Shown here one piece after another: positions 42,920-52,335 of a stretch of DNA of 57,978 nt; positions within the stretch are counted from its first letter, which is position 1; every line of letters begins with the position of its first letter. The stretch covers positions 1 to 57,978 of the forward strand of contig JAIYCE010000104.1 in NCBI GenBank assembly GCA_027488155.1, given 5' to 3'. The translations under genes were made by a program, and so were the position numbers. The stretch comes from Hyphomicrobiales bacterium (GTDB taxonomy: Bacteria; Pseudomonadota; Alphaproteobacteria; Rhizobiales; Beijerinckiaceae). A model generated the notes under the pieces. That model made no database searches. It was given only the letters and a program-made list of their open reading frames with translations, and was not told the origin of the DNA.

Positions 42920-43579
42920 ATGCCGCACGATGCTCAACAGCGCCGCCAGCTGGTCGATGGCCAGCTCCGGACGGCCGATGTTAACGACAAAGCGCTCCTC
43001 GCCGCGATCCTTGAGACGTCGCGTGAAGGGTTTGTCCGCGCGCAGGACCGCGCCTTCGCCTATATAGATCGTGATCTGGCTGTAGCTCCGGAAGGGGCCC
43101 CGGAACCGCGTTTCATGCTTGCGCCGATGGTGTTCGGCCGCATGGCGCAGGCGGTGACGGTGAAGAAATCCGACCGCGTGCTGGACGTGGCCTGTGGAAC
43201 GGGCTGGTCGACCGCCGTCTTGGCCCACATGGCGGCCGAGGTGGTTGCCCTCGATAATGAAACCATGATTGCCGCAGCGCGGACTGCGCTCGCCGATCAG
43301 TCAGGAATTGAATTGGTTGCAGGTGACCTCACCAAGGGTGTTCCTGATAAGGCACCCTTTGATGTCATCATTGTCGAGGGCGCGATTGAGGTCGAGCCCA
43401 AGGCGCTCATTGAGCAGCTCGCCGATGGCGGTCGCCTCGTCGCGGTGGTTGGTAAAGGGCAATCGGGTCGAATCATGTTGTGGACCAAAAGCGGAACCGA
43501 AACAGGGTCAGTTGCGTTGCTGAACGCTGCAGCTCCGCTTTTGAAAGGCTTTACAAAGACTCCTAGGTTCGCTTTTTAG
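42920..43579 (+). CDS. pcm: Protein-L-isoaspartate O-methyltransferase family protein
   Basis: 219 residues. The SAM-binding motif is VLDVACGTGWSTAVLAHMA, then VVALDNE, and FDVIIVEGAIEVEPKALIEQ with DGGRLVAVVG matches the Pcm core. The usual Pcm motif G-T/S-G-x-x is altered at VACGTG, so activity on isoaspartate is not certain. ATG 42911 is in frame nine bases upstream and overlaps no better site; GGAG lies at 42904-42907. Its position directly before tolC is conserved in Rhizobiales. Confidence 0.85.
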   Translation: MPHDAQQRRQLVDGQLRTADVNDKALLAAILETSREGFVRAQDRAFAYIDRDLAVAPEGAPEPRFMLAPMVFGRMAQAVTVKKSDRVLDVACGTGWSTAVLAHMAAEVVALDNETMIAAARTALADQSGIELVAGDLTKGVPDKAPFDVIIVEGAIEVEPKALIEQLADGGRLVAVVGKGQSGRIMLWTKSGTETGSVALLNAAAPLLKGFTKTPRFAF

Positions 43580-43641
43580 GCGTTAACGGTCTATTAACTA
43601 TAAAAAGTAATGGTTTCCCCAAGGGAAATCAACGGTGCGAA

Positions 43642-45048
43642 ATGGGGTTTGAAGTGGGCACAGTGACACGCAAGGCGACCTTTAGTTTCGCTGCGTTTGC
43701 GGTGGTGGCGTTTTTTGTTGGTTCGGCTTCCGCCGAGACGATCGAATCTGCTTTAGCCCGTGCCTATGCGTCCAATCCAGATCTCAATGCACAACGCGCG
43801 CAGCTGCGCGCGATCGATGAAAATGTTCCGCGCGCTTTATCGGGCTACCGCCCGCGCGTGACAGCGAGTGGCGATTTGGGCGTTTCCAATCTCGACGTAA
43901 CGCGTGGAAACAGCGCCGGTTTTTCGTCGATGCAAAACGATTCGTTTTGGCCGCGCGGGGCCGCGTTGACGATTGACCAAACGCTTTACAACGGAAATCG
44001 CACCGGCAACACGGTGCGTCGTGCCGATGCCTCCGTTCTTGCGGGTCGCTCTTCATTACGGACGTCTGAACAGTCGATTTTAACGGATGCCGCGACGGCC
44101 TATATGGACGTTTTGCGCGATACCGCCTTCCTGAATTTGCGCTCTGCAAATATCGATGTTTTGAACGAGCAATTGCGCCAAACGCAGGACCGTTTCAATG
44201 TCGGTGAAGTGACGCGTACGGACGTGGCCCAAGTGGAGGCACGTTTGGCCGCTGGCCGTTCTGAATGGTCGCTCGCCGAAGGCAATCTCAAATCATCAAT
44301 CGCGCGCTATCGTCAGGTGATCGGCGTAGAGCCGAAGCAACTCGCTCCCGCAAAGCCGCTCGAACGTCTTCTTCCAAAAATGCTCGATGAGGCCGTACGC
44401 ATCGCGTTTGCAGACCATCCTGCAATCATTGCGGCGGCGCATAATGTCGACGTCGCGGAGCTTGATGTGAAAATCGTCGAGGGTGAGCTTTATCCGAGCG
44501 TTGGTCTGCAAGGCTCTGCCCAGCGCCGCTGGGACTATCAGGGTTCCAATGTCGATCTCGTTCAGGCGCAAGTCGTCGGCCGTGTGAACGTGCCGATCTA
44601 CGAGGGCGGGGAAACCTATGCCCGCGTTCGTCAGGCTAAAGAAACGCTCGGCCAGCGTCAGCTCGAACTCGATCTTGCGCGCGACCGCGTCCGCGCTGCA
44701 GTGGTCGCTACATGGAGCCAGCTCGAAGCTGCGAAGGCGCGCATTCAAGCGGCAGAAGCGCAGATCCAGGCCGCCACGATCGCTTTGAATGGCGTCCGTG
44801 AGGAAGCCAAAGTAGGCCAGCGCACCACGCTCGACGTCCTCATCACCGATCAGGATCTATTGAGCGCTCGCGTCAACCTTGTCGCGGCGCAGCGCGATCG
44901 CGTCGTGATTTCCTATCAGGTGCTCTCGGCGATGGGGCGCCTGTCGGCCACGACCCTTGCTCTGAAGGTCGATCAGTACAACGCAACGACCCATTACAAT
45001 CAGGTGCGTGACAAGTGGATTGGGTTGAGAACTCCGGGTGGGCGTTGA
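43642..45048 (+). CDS. tolC: TolC family outer-membrane efflux protein
   Basis: About 468 residues. A signal peptide (FSFAAFAVVAFFVGSASA, cleavage before ETIESAL) leads to two outer-membrane efflux repeats rich in coiled-coil heptads: DAATAYMDVLRDTAFLNL and QTQDRFNVGEVTRTDVAQVE in the first, and QAAEAQIQAATIALNGVREE with KVGQRTTLDVLITDQDLL in the second. The protein forms a trimeric channel for type I secretion and RND efflux. The start is uncertain among ATG 43642, GTG 43654 and GTG 43663. The 60-base gap after pcm likely holds a promoter. popZ and valS follow. Confidence 0.93.
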   Translation: MGFEVGTVTRKATFSFAAFAVVAFFVGSASAETIESALARAYASNPDLNAQRAQLRAIDENVPRALSGYRPRVTASGDLGVSNLDVTRGNSAGFSSMQNDSFWPRGAALTIDQTLYNGNRTGNTVRRADASVLAGRSSLRTSEQSILTDAATAYMDVLRDTAFLNLRSANIDVLNEQLRQTQDRFNVGEVTRTDVAQVEARLAAGRSEWSLAEGNLKSSIARYRQVIGVEPKQLAPAKPLERLLPKMLDEAVRIAFADHPAIIAAAHNVDVAELDVKIVEGELYPSVGLQGSAQRRWDYQGSNVDLVQAQVVGRVNVPIYEGGETYARVRQAKETLGQRQLELDLARDRVRAAVVATWSQLEAAKARIQAAEAQIQAATIALNGVREEAKVGQRTTLDVLITDQDLLSARVNLVAAQRDRVVISYQVLSAMGRLSATTLALKVDQYNATTHYNQVRDKWIGLRTPGGR

Positions 45049-45139
45049 TAACGCCTTCCGAATCCCTTTTGCCTGTTTCATAATCGCTTGAAATCCGGGC
45101 CTCGTTGCGTCGGCTCATCCGGAGCATTGGAACCCCCTT

Positions 45140-45736
45140 ATGACGAGCGCGACTGCGAAATCTTCCGAGCCCACAATCGACGATATTCTGGCTTCCATTC
45201 GGCGAATTATTGCCGATGAGCAGAATACTGAGGCCCCCGTTCCGCAGCCAACTGCGCGTGTGCTCGTCGAACGCCCGGCTGGCGAGGATGTTCTTGATCT
45301 TGCACAACCGCTTGTGAGAGCTGGGTCGCAATCGAAGCCGACTGTCGTTCCTGCATCGCCTGAGGCCGTGACTGAAGGCCTGGTCGCGGCGATCCGCCCA
45401 AAGCCTGTTGACCCCGTTCCGGTGCTGCCGCCGAGGCCGCAGCAGGCCGGGAAGCCTTTGGCATCGGCGGGCACCGCGGTGGCACAGGGGGCGCCAGCAT
45501 CCGATGGTGTTCGGCTGCAGAAATTGATTGCCGGCGAGACAGAAGAGGCGCTCTCCGCCGCCTTTGGCCGAATCTCGGCGCTCAAGGTCTCCGCTGAGAC
45601 AAAGACGCTCGATGGCCTCGTCGCCGACCTTTTGCGGCCCATGCTGAAGGAATGGCTCGACGCCAATCTGCCGGCGATCGCCGAGCGGCTGGTCAAACAG
45701 GAAATTGAGCGGATCTCCGCCCAATCGGGCCGTTGA
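45140..45736 (+). CDS. popZ: PopZ-like polar organizing protein (DUF2497)
   Basis: 198 residues with the three-part layout of PopZ: an N-terminal recruitment helix EPTIDDILASIRRIIADEQN, a proline- and alanine-rich disordered middle (about residues 65-130), and a C-terminal oligomerisation region (LDGLVADLLRPMLKEWLDAN, then LPAIAERLVKQEIERI). PopZ condenses at cell poles and anchors the chromosome partition complex. The PED linker here is less acidic than in Caulobacter. Located between tolC and valS, as in many alphaproteobacteria. Confidence 0.9.
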   Translation: MTSATAKSSEPTIDDILASIRRIIADEQNTEAPVPQPTARVLVERPAGEDVLDLAQPLVRAGSQSKPTVVPASPEAVTEGLVAAIRPKPVDPVPVLPPRPQQAGKPLASAGTAVAQGAPASDGVRLQKLIAGETEEALSAAFGRISALKVSAETKTLDGLVADLLRPMLKEWLDANLPAIAERLVKQEIERISAQSGR

Positions 45737-45888
45737 GCATCAAGCTCCGCCGGAATTGACTTCACCGCCGCGCTCGGGTTCTTAACCCCCAAACTGTCAG
45801 CCAGTGTCGTGCCCTTACGGGGCTACGGCCGAATAGGCGTCTGATCGGCGCTGAGGATGCGTGCGCCCCTTGGGTGCCAAGGATGAAG

Positions 45889-48594
45889 ATGATGATGGAC
45901 AAGACCTTCGACCCCGCCGCTGTAGAAGCGCGCATTGCGCCGCTGTGGGACAAGGAACAGGCATTCAAGGCGGGCCGTCCTGATAGGGCGAACGCGAAGC
46001 CCTATACCATCGTCATTCCGCCGCCGAACGTCACTGGCTCGCTTCACATGGGCCACGCGCTCAACAACACGCTTCAGGATGTGCTGTGCCGTTTCGAACG
46101 GATGCGCGGTCGCGATGTGCTGTGGCAACCCGGAACCGATCATGCCGGGATTGCGACGCAGATGGTGGTCGAGCGCAAACTTGCTGCAGAAAAACGTCCC
46201 GACCGCCGCGCCATGGGCCGCGACAAATTTCTCGAAGAGGTTTGGTCGTGGAAAGCGGAATCGGGCGGCACCATTGTTAATCAGTTGAAGCGTCTCGGTG
46301 CGTCCTGCGATTGGACGCGTGAACGTTTCACTATGGATGAAGGTTTGTCGCGCGCCGTGCTTGAAGTGTTCGTTACGCTCTACAAGCAAGGCCTGATCTA
46401 TCGCGACAAACGCCTCGTAAACTGGGATCCAAAATTCCAGACCGCCATTTCAGATCTCGAAGTGATGCAGGTCGAGGTGAAAGGGAATCTTTGGCACTTC
46501 GATTATCTAATCGAGGGTTCTGATGAAATCATCACGATCGCGACCACGCGACCCGAGACGATGCTCGGCGACACCGCGATTGCCGTTCACCCTGAAAACG
46601 AGAAACTCAAACACCTGATTGGCAAGAAGGCGCGGCTTCCGCTCGTTGGCCGTCTCATTCCGATCGTGGCCGATGATTACGCCGATCCCGAAAAGGGAAC
46701 CGGTGCGGTGAAGATTACACCGGCTCACGACTTTAACGATTTTGAGGTCGGCAAACGCCACAATCTTCCGCTCATCAATATTTTTGATGCCGAAGCGCGT
46801 CTCGCCTTGCGGGGCAATGAAGCGTTTCTAGCCGATGCAAATGTGTCTGCCGATCTTGATGCGGTGCTGGCACTGCATGGTGCAGATCGCTTCGATGCAC
46901 GCAAGACGATCATCGCGATGATGGAAGAGCGCGGCCTTCTGCGCGAGATCCAACCGAATGTTCACACGGTTCCGCACGGCGATCGATCAAATGTTGTCAT
47001 CGAACCTTGGCTGACCGACCAATGGTATGTAGACGCCAAGACGATGGCACAACCGGCACTGGAAGCGGTTCGCAGCGGCAAAACGAAATTCGTGCCGGAG
47101 AATTGGGAAAAGACCTATTTCCAATGGCTCGAAAACATTGAGCCATGGTGCATTTCCCGCCAACTCTGGTGGGGGCATCAGATACCGGCGTGGTACGGCC
47201 CGGACGGTACGGTGTTCGTCGAGAAAAGCGAAGCTGAAGCGAAAGCCGCCGCTCATCAGCATTACGGCTCCGACGAACGCCTCACGCGTGATGAGGACGT
47301 ACTTGATACGTGGTTCTCGTCGGCGCTCTGGCCGTTCTCGACGCTGGGCTGGCCTGACAAGACGGCGGAGCTGCAGCGTTATTATCCGACCGATGTTCTT
47401 GTCACAGGCTTTGATATCATCTTCTTCTGGGTCGCCCGGATGATGATGATGGGCATTCATTTCATGAAGGAGCCGCCGTTCCATACGGTCTACATTCACG
47501 CCCTCGTCCGGGACGAGAAGGGCGCGAAAATGTCGAAATCAAAGGGCAATGTCATCGATCCGCTTGATCTTGTCGATCAATACGGGGCCGATGCGTTGCG
47601 TTTCACGCTTGCTGCCATGGCGGCACAAGGCCGAGACATCAAGCTCGCCACAAGTCGCGTCGAAGGCTATCGTAATTTCGCAACCAAAATTTGGAATGCT
47701 GCGCGCTTTGCTGAGATGAATGGTTGCGCGCGCGTCGCTGGGTTCGATCCGAATAAAACGCAGCAGAAACTCAATCGAGCTGCATTAACCTTTGCCGCGC
47801 GTGCGATTGCCGATCTAACAAGGGCTATCGAAGCCTATCGTTTCAACGATGCTGCCAATGCGGCCTATCGGTTCGCGTGGAATTTCTTCTGCGATTGGTA
47901 TCTCGAACTCGCCAAGCCCATTTTGATGGGTGAGGATGGTCCCGCTAAGGACGAAACGCGCGCAGCCATCGCCTATGTCTTCGATCTCGTACTCAAGATG
48001 TTGCATCCCTTCATGCCCTATCTCACAGAAGAATTGTGGGCAGTTAAAGGTGCTGAAGGTCCGAAGCGCGAAACGATTTTGGCACTTGCGTCGTGGCCAT
48101 CCGATTTCATCTTCACAGATGAGGAAGCAGAAGGCGAAATCGGTTGGCTTGTCGACCTCGTCACTGCGATCCGCTCCGCGCGCAACGAGACCAACGTGCC
48201 GCCCGGCGCGCAAATTCCGCTCGTGCTTGTCAAAGCTTCGACGGGAACGCATACGCGCGTCGCCGTGTGGGGCGATATGCTGAAACGTCTCGCGCGCTTG
48301 TCGGAGGTCAGCTTCTCGGATGCTTCGCCGCCTGAATCGATCGGGCTGGTGGTCCATAGCGAGAGTGCGGCCTTGCCGCTTGCCGGCGTCGTCGATATCG
48401 CGGCCGAAAGGGCGCGCCTCACGAAAGAGATCGAAAAAAATCGCGGTGAGATCACCAAGATCGACGCCAAGTTGGGCAATGCCGATTTCATGAAGCGGGC
48501 GCCGGAAGAGGTGGTGGAAGAGCAGCGCGAACGCCGGGAAGACGCCACGCAGCGCGTCGCCAAGCTTGAAGATGCGCTCAATCGGCTCGGCTGA
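45889..48594 (+). CDS. valS: Valyl-tRNA synthetase
   Basis: About 901 residues. HMGH (in TGSLHMGHALNNTLQD) is the HIGH motif, KMSKSKGNVIDP the second class I signature, an editing domain occupies about residues 190-330 (TTRPETMLGDTAIAVHP), and the C-terminal coiled coil (ERARLTKEIEKNRGEITKID) is the ValRS tRNA-binding arm. It charges tRNA-Val and clears Thr-tRNA-Val. The start lies in an ATG cluster (45883-45895); AAGG at 45879 favours 45889 or 45895. The stop directly abuts the convergent TusA-like gene. Confidence 0.97.
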   Translation: MMMDKTFDPAAVEARIAPLWDKEQAFKAGRPDRANAKPYTIVIPPPNVTGSLHMGHALNNTLQDVLCRFERMRGRDVLWQPGTDHAGIATQMVVERKLAAEKRPDRRAMGRDKFLEEVWSWKAESGGTIVNQLKRLGASCDWTRERFTMDEGLSRAVLEVFVTLYKQGLIYRDKRLVNWDPKFQTAISDLEVMQVEVKGNLWHFDYLIEGSDEIITIATTRPETMLGDTAIAVHPENEKLKHLIGKKARLPLVGRLIPIVADDYADPEKGTGAVKITPAHDFNDFEVGKRHNLPLINIFDAEARLALRGNEAFLADANVSADLDAVLALHGADRFDARKTIIAMMEERGLLREIQPNVHTVPHGDRSNVVIEPWLTDQWYVDAKTMAQPALEAVRSGKTKFVPENWEKTYFQWLENIEPWCISRQLWWGHQIPAWYGPDGTVFVEKSEAEAKAAAHQHYGSDERLTRDEDVLDTWFSSALWPFSTLGWPDKTAELQRYYPTDVLVTGFDIIFFWVARMMMMGIHFMKEPPFHTVYIHALVRDEKGAKMSKSKGNVIDPLDLVDQYGADALRFTLAAMAAQGRDIKLATSRVEGYRNFATKIWNAARFAEMNGCARVAGFDPNKTQQKLNRAALTFAARAIADLTRAIEAYRFNDAANAAYRFAWNFFCDWYLELAKPILMGEDGPAKDETRAAIAYVFDLVLKMLHPFMPYLTEELWAVKGAEGPKRETILALASWPSDFIFTDEEAEGEIGWLVDLVTAIRSARNETNVPPGAQIPLVLVKASTGTHTRVAVWGDMLKRLARLSEVSFSDASPPESIGLVVHSESAALPLAGVVDIAAERARLTKEIEKNRGEITKIDAKLGNADFMKRAPEEVVEEQRERREDATQRVAKLEDALNRLG

Positions 48595-48819
48595 TCAGGC
48601 CTTGCGTATGGTGAACAGGAGCGCGTCCTCGCGCGTTTCCTGCGCCACCAGCGTGTCGCCGGTGACCTGACACAGATGCGGAATGTCGATGGCTGCCATC
48701 GGATCAGTGCAGGTTACCATGATCTCGTCGCCCGCCATCATGCCGGACAGGGCTTTGCGCGTCTTGAGCGCGGGAAGGGGGCATTTGAGCCCTTTTAGAT
48801 CAAGTAGTCGCGGTTCCAT
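48595..48819 (-). CDS. TusA/SirA-like sulfur-carrier protein
   Basis: 74 residues with the TusA motif C-P-x-P: LDLKGLKCPLPALKTRKAL, where the cysteine accepts persulfide sulfur. The family passes sulfur to tRNA thiolation, molybdenum cofactor or formate dehydrogenase maturation (via FdhD in E. coli). A formate dehydrogenase locus starts immediately downstream, so a role in molybdoenzyme sulfuration is attractive but not shown. Its stop codon abuts that of valS (TGATCA) with no spacer. Confidence 0.9.
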   Translation of the reverse strand: MEPRLLDLKGLKCPLPALKTRKALSGMMAGDEIMVTCTDPMAAIDIPHLCQVTGDTLVAQETREDALLFTIRKA

Positions 48820-48921
48820 TCCCGTCTGGCCTTTGTTTGGTCATCGTGTCGCGCTTGGAATGGCTAGACATTGTCGTCCGTTCTGGTGAAGTCAACTCTC
48901 CACGCTTTGCGTTTCAAAATC

Positions 48922-50178
48922 ATGCTGCGTCTCATCCTACTGTCTCTGGCTCTTTTGTCTGCCTCCGTCCACGCCGAGGAATGGCGCGGTCATGGAGGTC
49001 CCGTACGCACGCTCGACGTCTCCAAAGACGGGTGGGAGATTGTCTCAGGCGGGTTTGACGGGGCTAGCATCGTCTGGAACGCGGCTAATGGCGCGGCTAA
49101 AAATGTATTGCGCTTTCATGCTGGTAGTGTCGATGCGGTCGCGTTTCTGCCTAATGGCGATTTTCTGACCGGCGGTGAAGATGGCATCGTGGCGCTATGG
49201 CAGCCCGGTTCGAAAAGCCCCGTCATGCATTGGAAATTGCACGAGGCGCGCGTGGCCTCGCTTGCCATCTCTCCCGATGGGAAACGGTTTGCGAGCGGTT
49301 CATGGGACGGACTTGTGAAGATCGTCGCCTCTCCGGGCGTCATCACCGAATTGCAGGGCCATCAAGCGCCGGTCAATGCGGTCAAGTTTCTGGCTGATGG
49401 AACGCTTGTATCTGGCGGGCAGGACGGTTCTTTGCGTTTCTGGCGCGACGGCCAGCAGACGGCGATGCTGTCCATGCCATCGGGAATCACGGCGCTCGCA
49501 ATCCTGCCCGATCAGACGATTGCCATTGGCACTGGCGATGGTCGTGTGCGCTTGGTGTCTGATGGACGGATCAAGGCTGAAATCGCGACGGGTGATTTTC
49601 CTGTTATCGCGCTTGCGGCGACACGTGATGGCAAGACTTTGGCGGCCGCGCAAATTCGCGGCGCAGTCTCCTTGATTGATGTTCCGTCAATCAAGATCCG
49701 CACAACTTTGGTCGGTCCAGGCCTGCCGGTCTGGTCGCTTGTTGCCATCGACAATGCGACCTTGCTGACCGGCGGCGGCGACCGCCTCATCAGGCGCTGG
49801 AACCTTGCGACGGGTGAACCGGTTGGCGGCGTGCCCTTACTGAAATCGAACGATGAACTGGCCGCCTTCGCTGATGATCCGGGCGCCAAACTCTATCGCG
49901 CCTGCATTGCATGCCACACGCTGAAACGCAGTGACGGTCCGCGCGCCGGCCCGACGCTCGAGGGTATTTTTGGCCGAAAAATCGGTACCGATACCGACTA
50001 CGTTTATTCCGACGCACTCAAGGGCAAGGATCTTGTGTGGACGCCTGAAACAGTATCGAAACTGTTCGAGGTCGGGCCTGCGCATTATCTCCCCGGCACG
50101 AAAATGCCGGAGCAGACCATCGGCAGTGCGCAGGACCGCGAGGCCCTGATGCAGTTTCTGGCAAAGGCAACGAAATAG
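48922..50178 (+). CDS. WD40-repeat/cytochrome c fusion protein
   Basis: About 418 residues. A signal peptide (MLRLILLSLALLSASVHAEE) sends it to the periplasm. Residues about 25-300 form six or seven WD40-like repeats (for example HGGPVRTLDVSKDGWEIVSG, then SLAISPDGKRFASGSWDGLV). The C-terminal 110 residues are a class I cytochrome c: CIACHT near residue 327 binds haem and the axial methionine is likely in LPGTKMPEQ. The start is uncertain because the frame is open to TTG 48871 and no clear ribosome-binding site is seen. It could carry electrons from periplasmic formate dehydrogenase, with the propeller as a docking platform; that is inference from the neighbouring fdh genes. Confidence 0.88.
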   Translation: MLRLILLSLALLSASVHAEEWRGHGGPVRTLDVSKDGWEIVSGGFDGASIVWNAANGAAKNVLRFHAGSVDAVAFLPNGDFLTGGEDGIVALWQPGSKSPVMHWKLHEARVASLAISPDGKRFASGSWDGLVKIVASPGVITELQGHQAPVNAVKFLADGTLVSGGQDGSLRFWRDGQQTAMLSMPSGITALAILPDQTIAIGTGDGRVRLVSDGRIKAEIATGDFPVIALAATRDGKTLAAAQIRGAVSLIDVPSIKIRTTLVGPGLPVWSLVAIDNATLLTGGGDRLIRRWNLATGEPVGGVPLLKSNDELAAFADDPGAKLYRACIACHTLKRSDGPRAGPTLEGIFGRKIGTDTDYVYSDALKGKDLVWTPETVSKLFEVGPAHYLPGTKMPEQTIGSAQDREALMQFLAKATK

Positions 50179-50197
50179 TCGCTCTTCGCCGTTTGAT

Positions 50198-52222
50198 TCA
50201 ATTCAACGGATCTTCGCCGCGCTCGGCGCGTTCGCGCAGGTAGTCCTCGCTGGTGCGGACGCGGGGCCGCTCCGGCACATCGCCATAGGGCGAGAAGGAT
50301 TCGAGGACCGAGATTTCGACGCGGCAATCGTCGCACATCATGAGAAGATCCGCGCGCTTGGCATTTTCGCCAGAGAACATCCAATGCCCAGCGAGTTTCG
50401 CCTTTACCTTGTCGACTGAAGACTGCGTGCCGAACGGCTTGCTGCATTTGAGGCAAAGCGCGGGCGCTTCTTCCTTCACTACGCGCCGATGGGCTTCCCA
50501 CGCCGCAAAATCGATCTGCGGTTTGAGGCTGATAACCTTTTCAGGACAGGTCGCGGCGCATAAACCGCATTGCACGCATAGCGATTCGTCGAAGCTCAGA
50601 AGCGGCTTGTCGGGATTGTCGCCGAGTGCGCTGACCGGGCAGGCCGAGACGCAGGAGAGGCATAGCGTGCAACCATCGATGTTGATGTCGAGCCCGCCGA
50701 ATGGCGCGCCTTTTTCAAGCGCGATCACATCGGTCGGTTGCGGCGCGGCGCGGTGCAGTTCCCGTAGCGAAATTTCGAGCAACCCGCGCTTGTGACCTGC
50801 GGGAAGAAAAGTGGAAGGCTTGGCGCTCGATTGCGCCGGTGCAAGCGCGGCGAGTGCAGGGCGGATGTGATCGGGATCGTCGAGCGATAGGATGACAATC
50901 GGCGCTTCGCCGAAACCGAGCCCCGAGATGATACGGTTTGACAGCAACACGGTGGCCTGCAATCCGGCGAGATCGTGCTTTGGCTTGGCCCGTGTCAAAA
51001 CTGCGACGCGTGCGGCGCCCCAAGCAAAAGCAGATGCAAAAAATTCCGGACCCGCCTGCGTTACTTCATTAAGGCGGAAGGGAAGAACGTTTGCGGGAAG
51101 CCCGTTGCCAAAACGCGCCAGCGCGTCAATCAACGCTTCGCCATGCTCGTCATGCAGGAAGATAATCGGTTCGCGGCCGCCGGCCTTCTGATAGGTCGTG
51201 ATGAGTGTCCGCAGGCGGCGCAAGGCGGCATCGACGGGAGGCAAGGCGTAAGACGCGGCACCCGTCGGGCAAGCCGCAGCGCATTGTCCGCAACCGGCAC
51301 AGATGAGCGGATCGATCGCGACATGGTTGCCATCGGGCGTGATCGCACCGGTCGGGCAGAGATCGAGGCAGCGCGTGCAACCTGTGATGCGTGAACGCGA
51401 ATGGGCGCAGAGGTCGGCCTCGTAGGTGACATAACGCGGCCGATCGAATGTGCCGACGAGATCGGCTGCTTTCAATGTCAAAGCGGCAACCGCAGATGCG
51501 CTGCCCGGATCGGCGCGCAAATAGCCCTCGCGCAAATCCGACGCTGAAAAGAACGGCGTGTCGCGGGTGAGGTCTATCAGGAGGTCAGTCTGCGATGTGG
51601 CGCCATCCTGTGCTGCGGCGAATGCGAGCGTGCCGCGTGATGATGGTAGTGCGCGCGCAAATCGATCGATGGTGAGAGTGAAACCACCCAATACGCCTTC
51701 GGCCTTGACGATTCGGCCCTGCACAATGGGAAACTCGCTGCGGCGCGGCGGCACAATTTGCGCACCGGGCTTAAGCATCAGTGTAATGTCGAGCCTGTCT
51801 GCAAGCGTCTGCGCCAGTTCGAGCGCTTCTTGGCCTTCGCCATAGATGAGCGTCACGCCACGGCTTTCGAGTGTGACGAGCGGCGTACCCGGCATGGGTT
51901 CGGCAGCGGCGGCCAGAAGCGCGGCCATTTTCGGCCCTGCCTGCGCGCCTTCGTCCGACCAACCCGCTTGTTCGCGAATATTACCGAACGCGATCCGCTG
52001 GTCGGCACCCAGTTCCTCTGCCATCTCGAGAAAGAGCGGCGCTTCCTGCGTGCAACCGATTACGATGGATGAGCCAGACCCAATGAGCGCACGCGCCTTC
52101 TCCGTCTCGGCGCGGCAAAGCGACTGCGCCAATTCGACGCGCCCCTGACAACCCTTACCGAGGGCCTCGCCATTAAGTGGCATGGTTCCTTCGCAGGAAC
52201 AGGCGACGAAAATCCGCTGCAT
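50198..52222 (-). CDS. Polyferredoxin-like 4Fe-4S protein of the formate dehydrogenase locus
   Basis: 674 residues. Four C-x2-C-x2-C-x3-CP clusters are visible in two pairs: CTRCLDLCP and CAGCGQCAAACP near residues 282-312, then CTLCLSCVSACP and CVQCGLCAATCP near 517-555. CLKC near 588 and CDDC near 628 may form a further metal site. The N-terminus (IFVACSCEGTMPLNGEAL) has two cysteines in the manner of HdrA/MvhD-like proteins. GGAGAGAG precedes ATG 52222. It likely shuttles electrons, possibly to the maturation or reductive use of formate dehydrogenase. The cytoplasmic location is inferred, since no signal peptide is present. It is transcribed opposite to the rest of the locus. Confidence 0.87.
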   Translation of the reverse strand: MQRIFVACSCEGTMPLNGEALGKGCQGRVELAQSLCRAETEKARALIGSGSSIVIGCTQEAPLFLEMAEELGADQRIAFGNIREQAGWSDEGAQAGPKMAALLAAAAEPMPGTPLVTLESRGVTLIYGEGQEALELAQTLADRLDITLMLKPGAQIVPPRRSEFPIVQGRIVKAEGVLGGFTLTIDRFARALPSSRGTLAFAAAQDGATSQTDLLIDLTRDTPFFSASDLREGYLRADPGSASAVAALTLKAADLVGTFDRPRYVTYEADLCAHSRSRITGCTRCLDLCPTGAITPDGNHVAIDPLICAGCGQCAAACPTGAASYALPPVDAALRRLRTLITTYQKAGGREPIIFLHDEHGEALIDALARFGNGLPANVLPFRLNEVTQAGPEFFASAFAWGAARVAVLTRAKPKHDLAGLQATVLLSNRIISGLGFGEAPIVILSLDDPDHIRPALAALAPAQSSAKPSTFLPAGHKRGLLEISLRELHRAAPQPTDVIALEKGAPFGGLDINIDGCTLCLSCVSACPVSALGDNPDKPLLSFDESLCVQCGLCAATCPEKVISLKPQIDFAAWEAHRRVVKEEAPALCLKCSKPFGTQSSVDKVKAKLAGHWMFSGENAKRADLLMMCDDCRVEISVLESFSPYGDVPERPRVRTSEDYLRERAERGEDPLN

Positions 52223-52335
52223 AGAACTCTCTCCGGGGAGCGGCAGGCTCCCTTCTTGGTCGTTTGGCGCTATATGGAGCAACCAGGCGGCGCGACCATG
52301 GGGCCGCCTGGGTTCGAAATGCAAGCTCTTGGATA

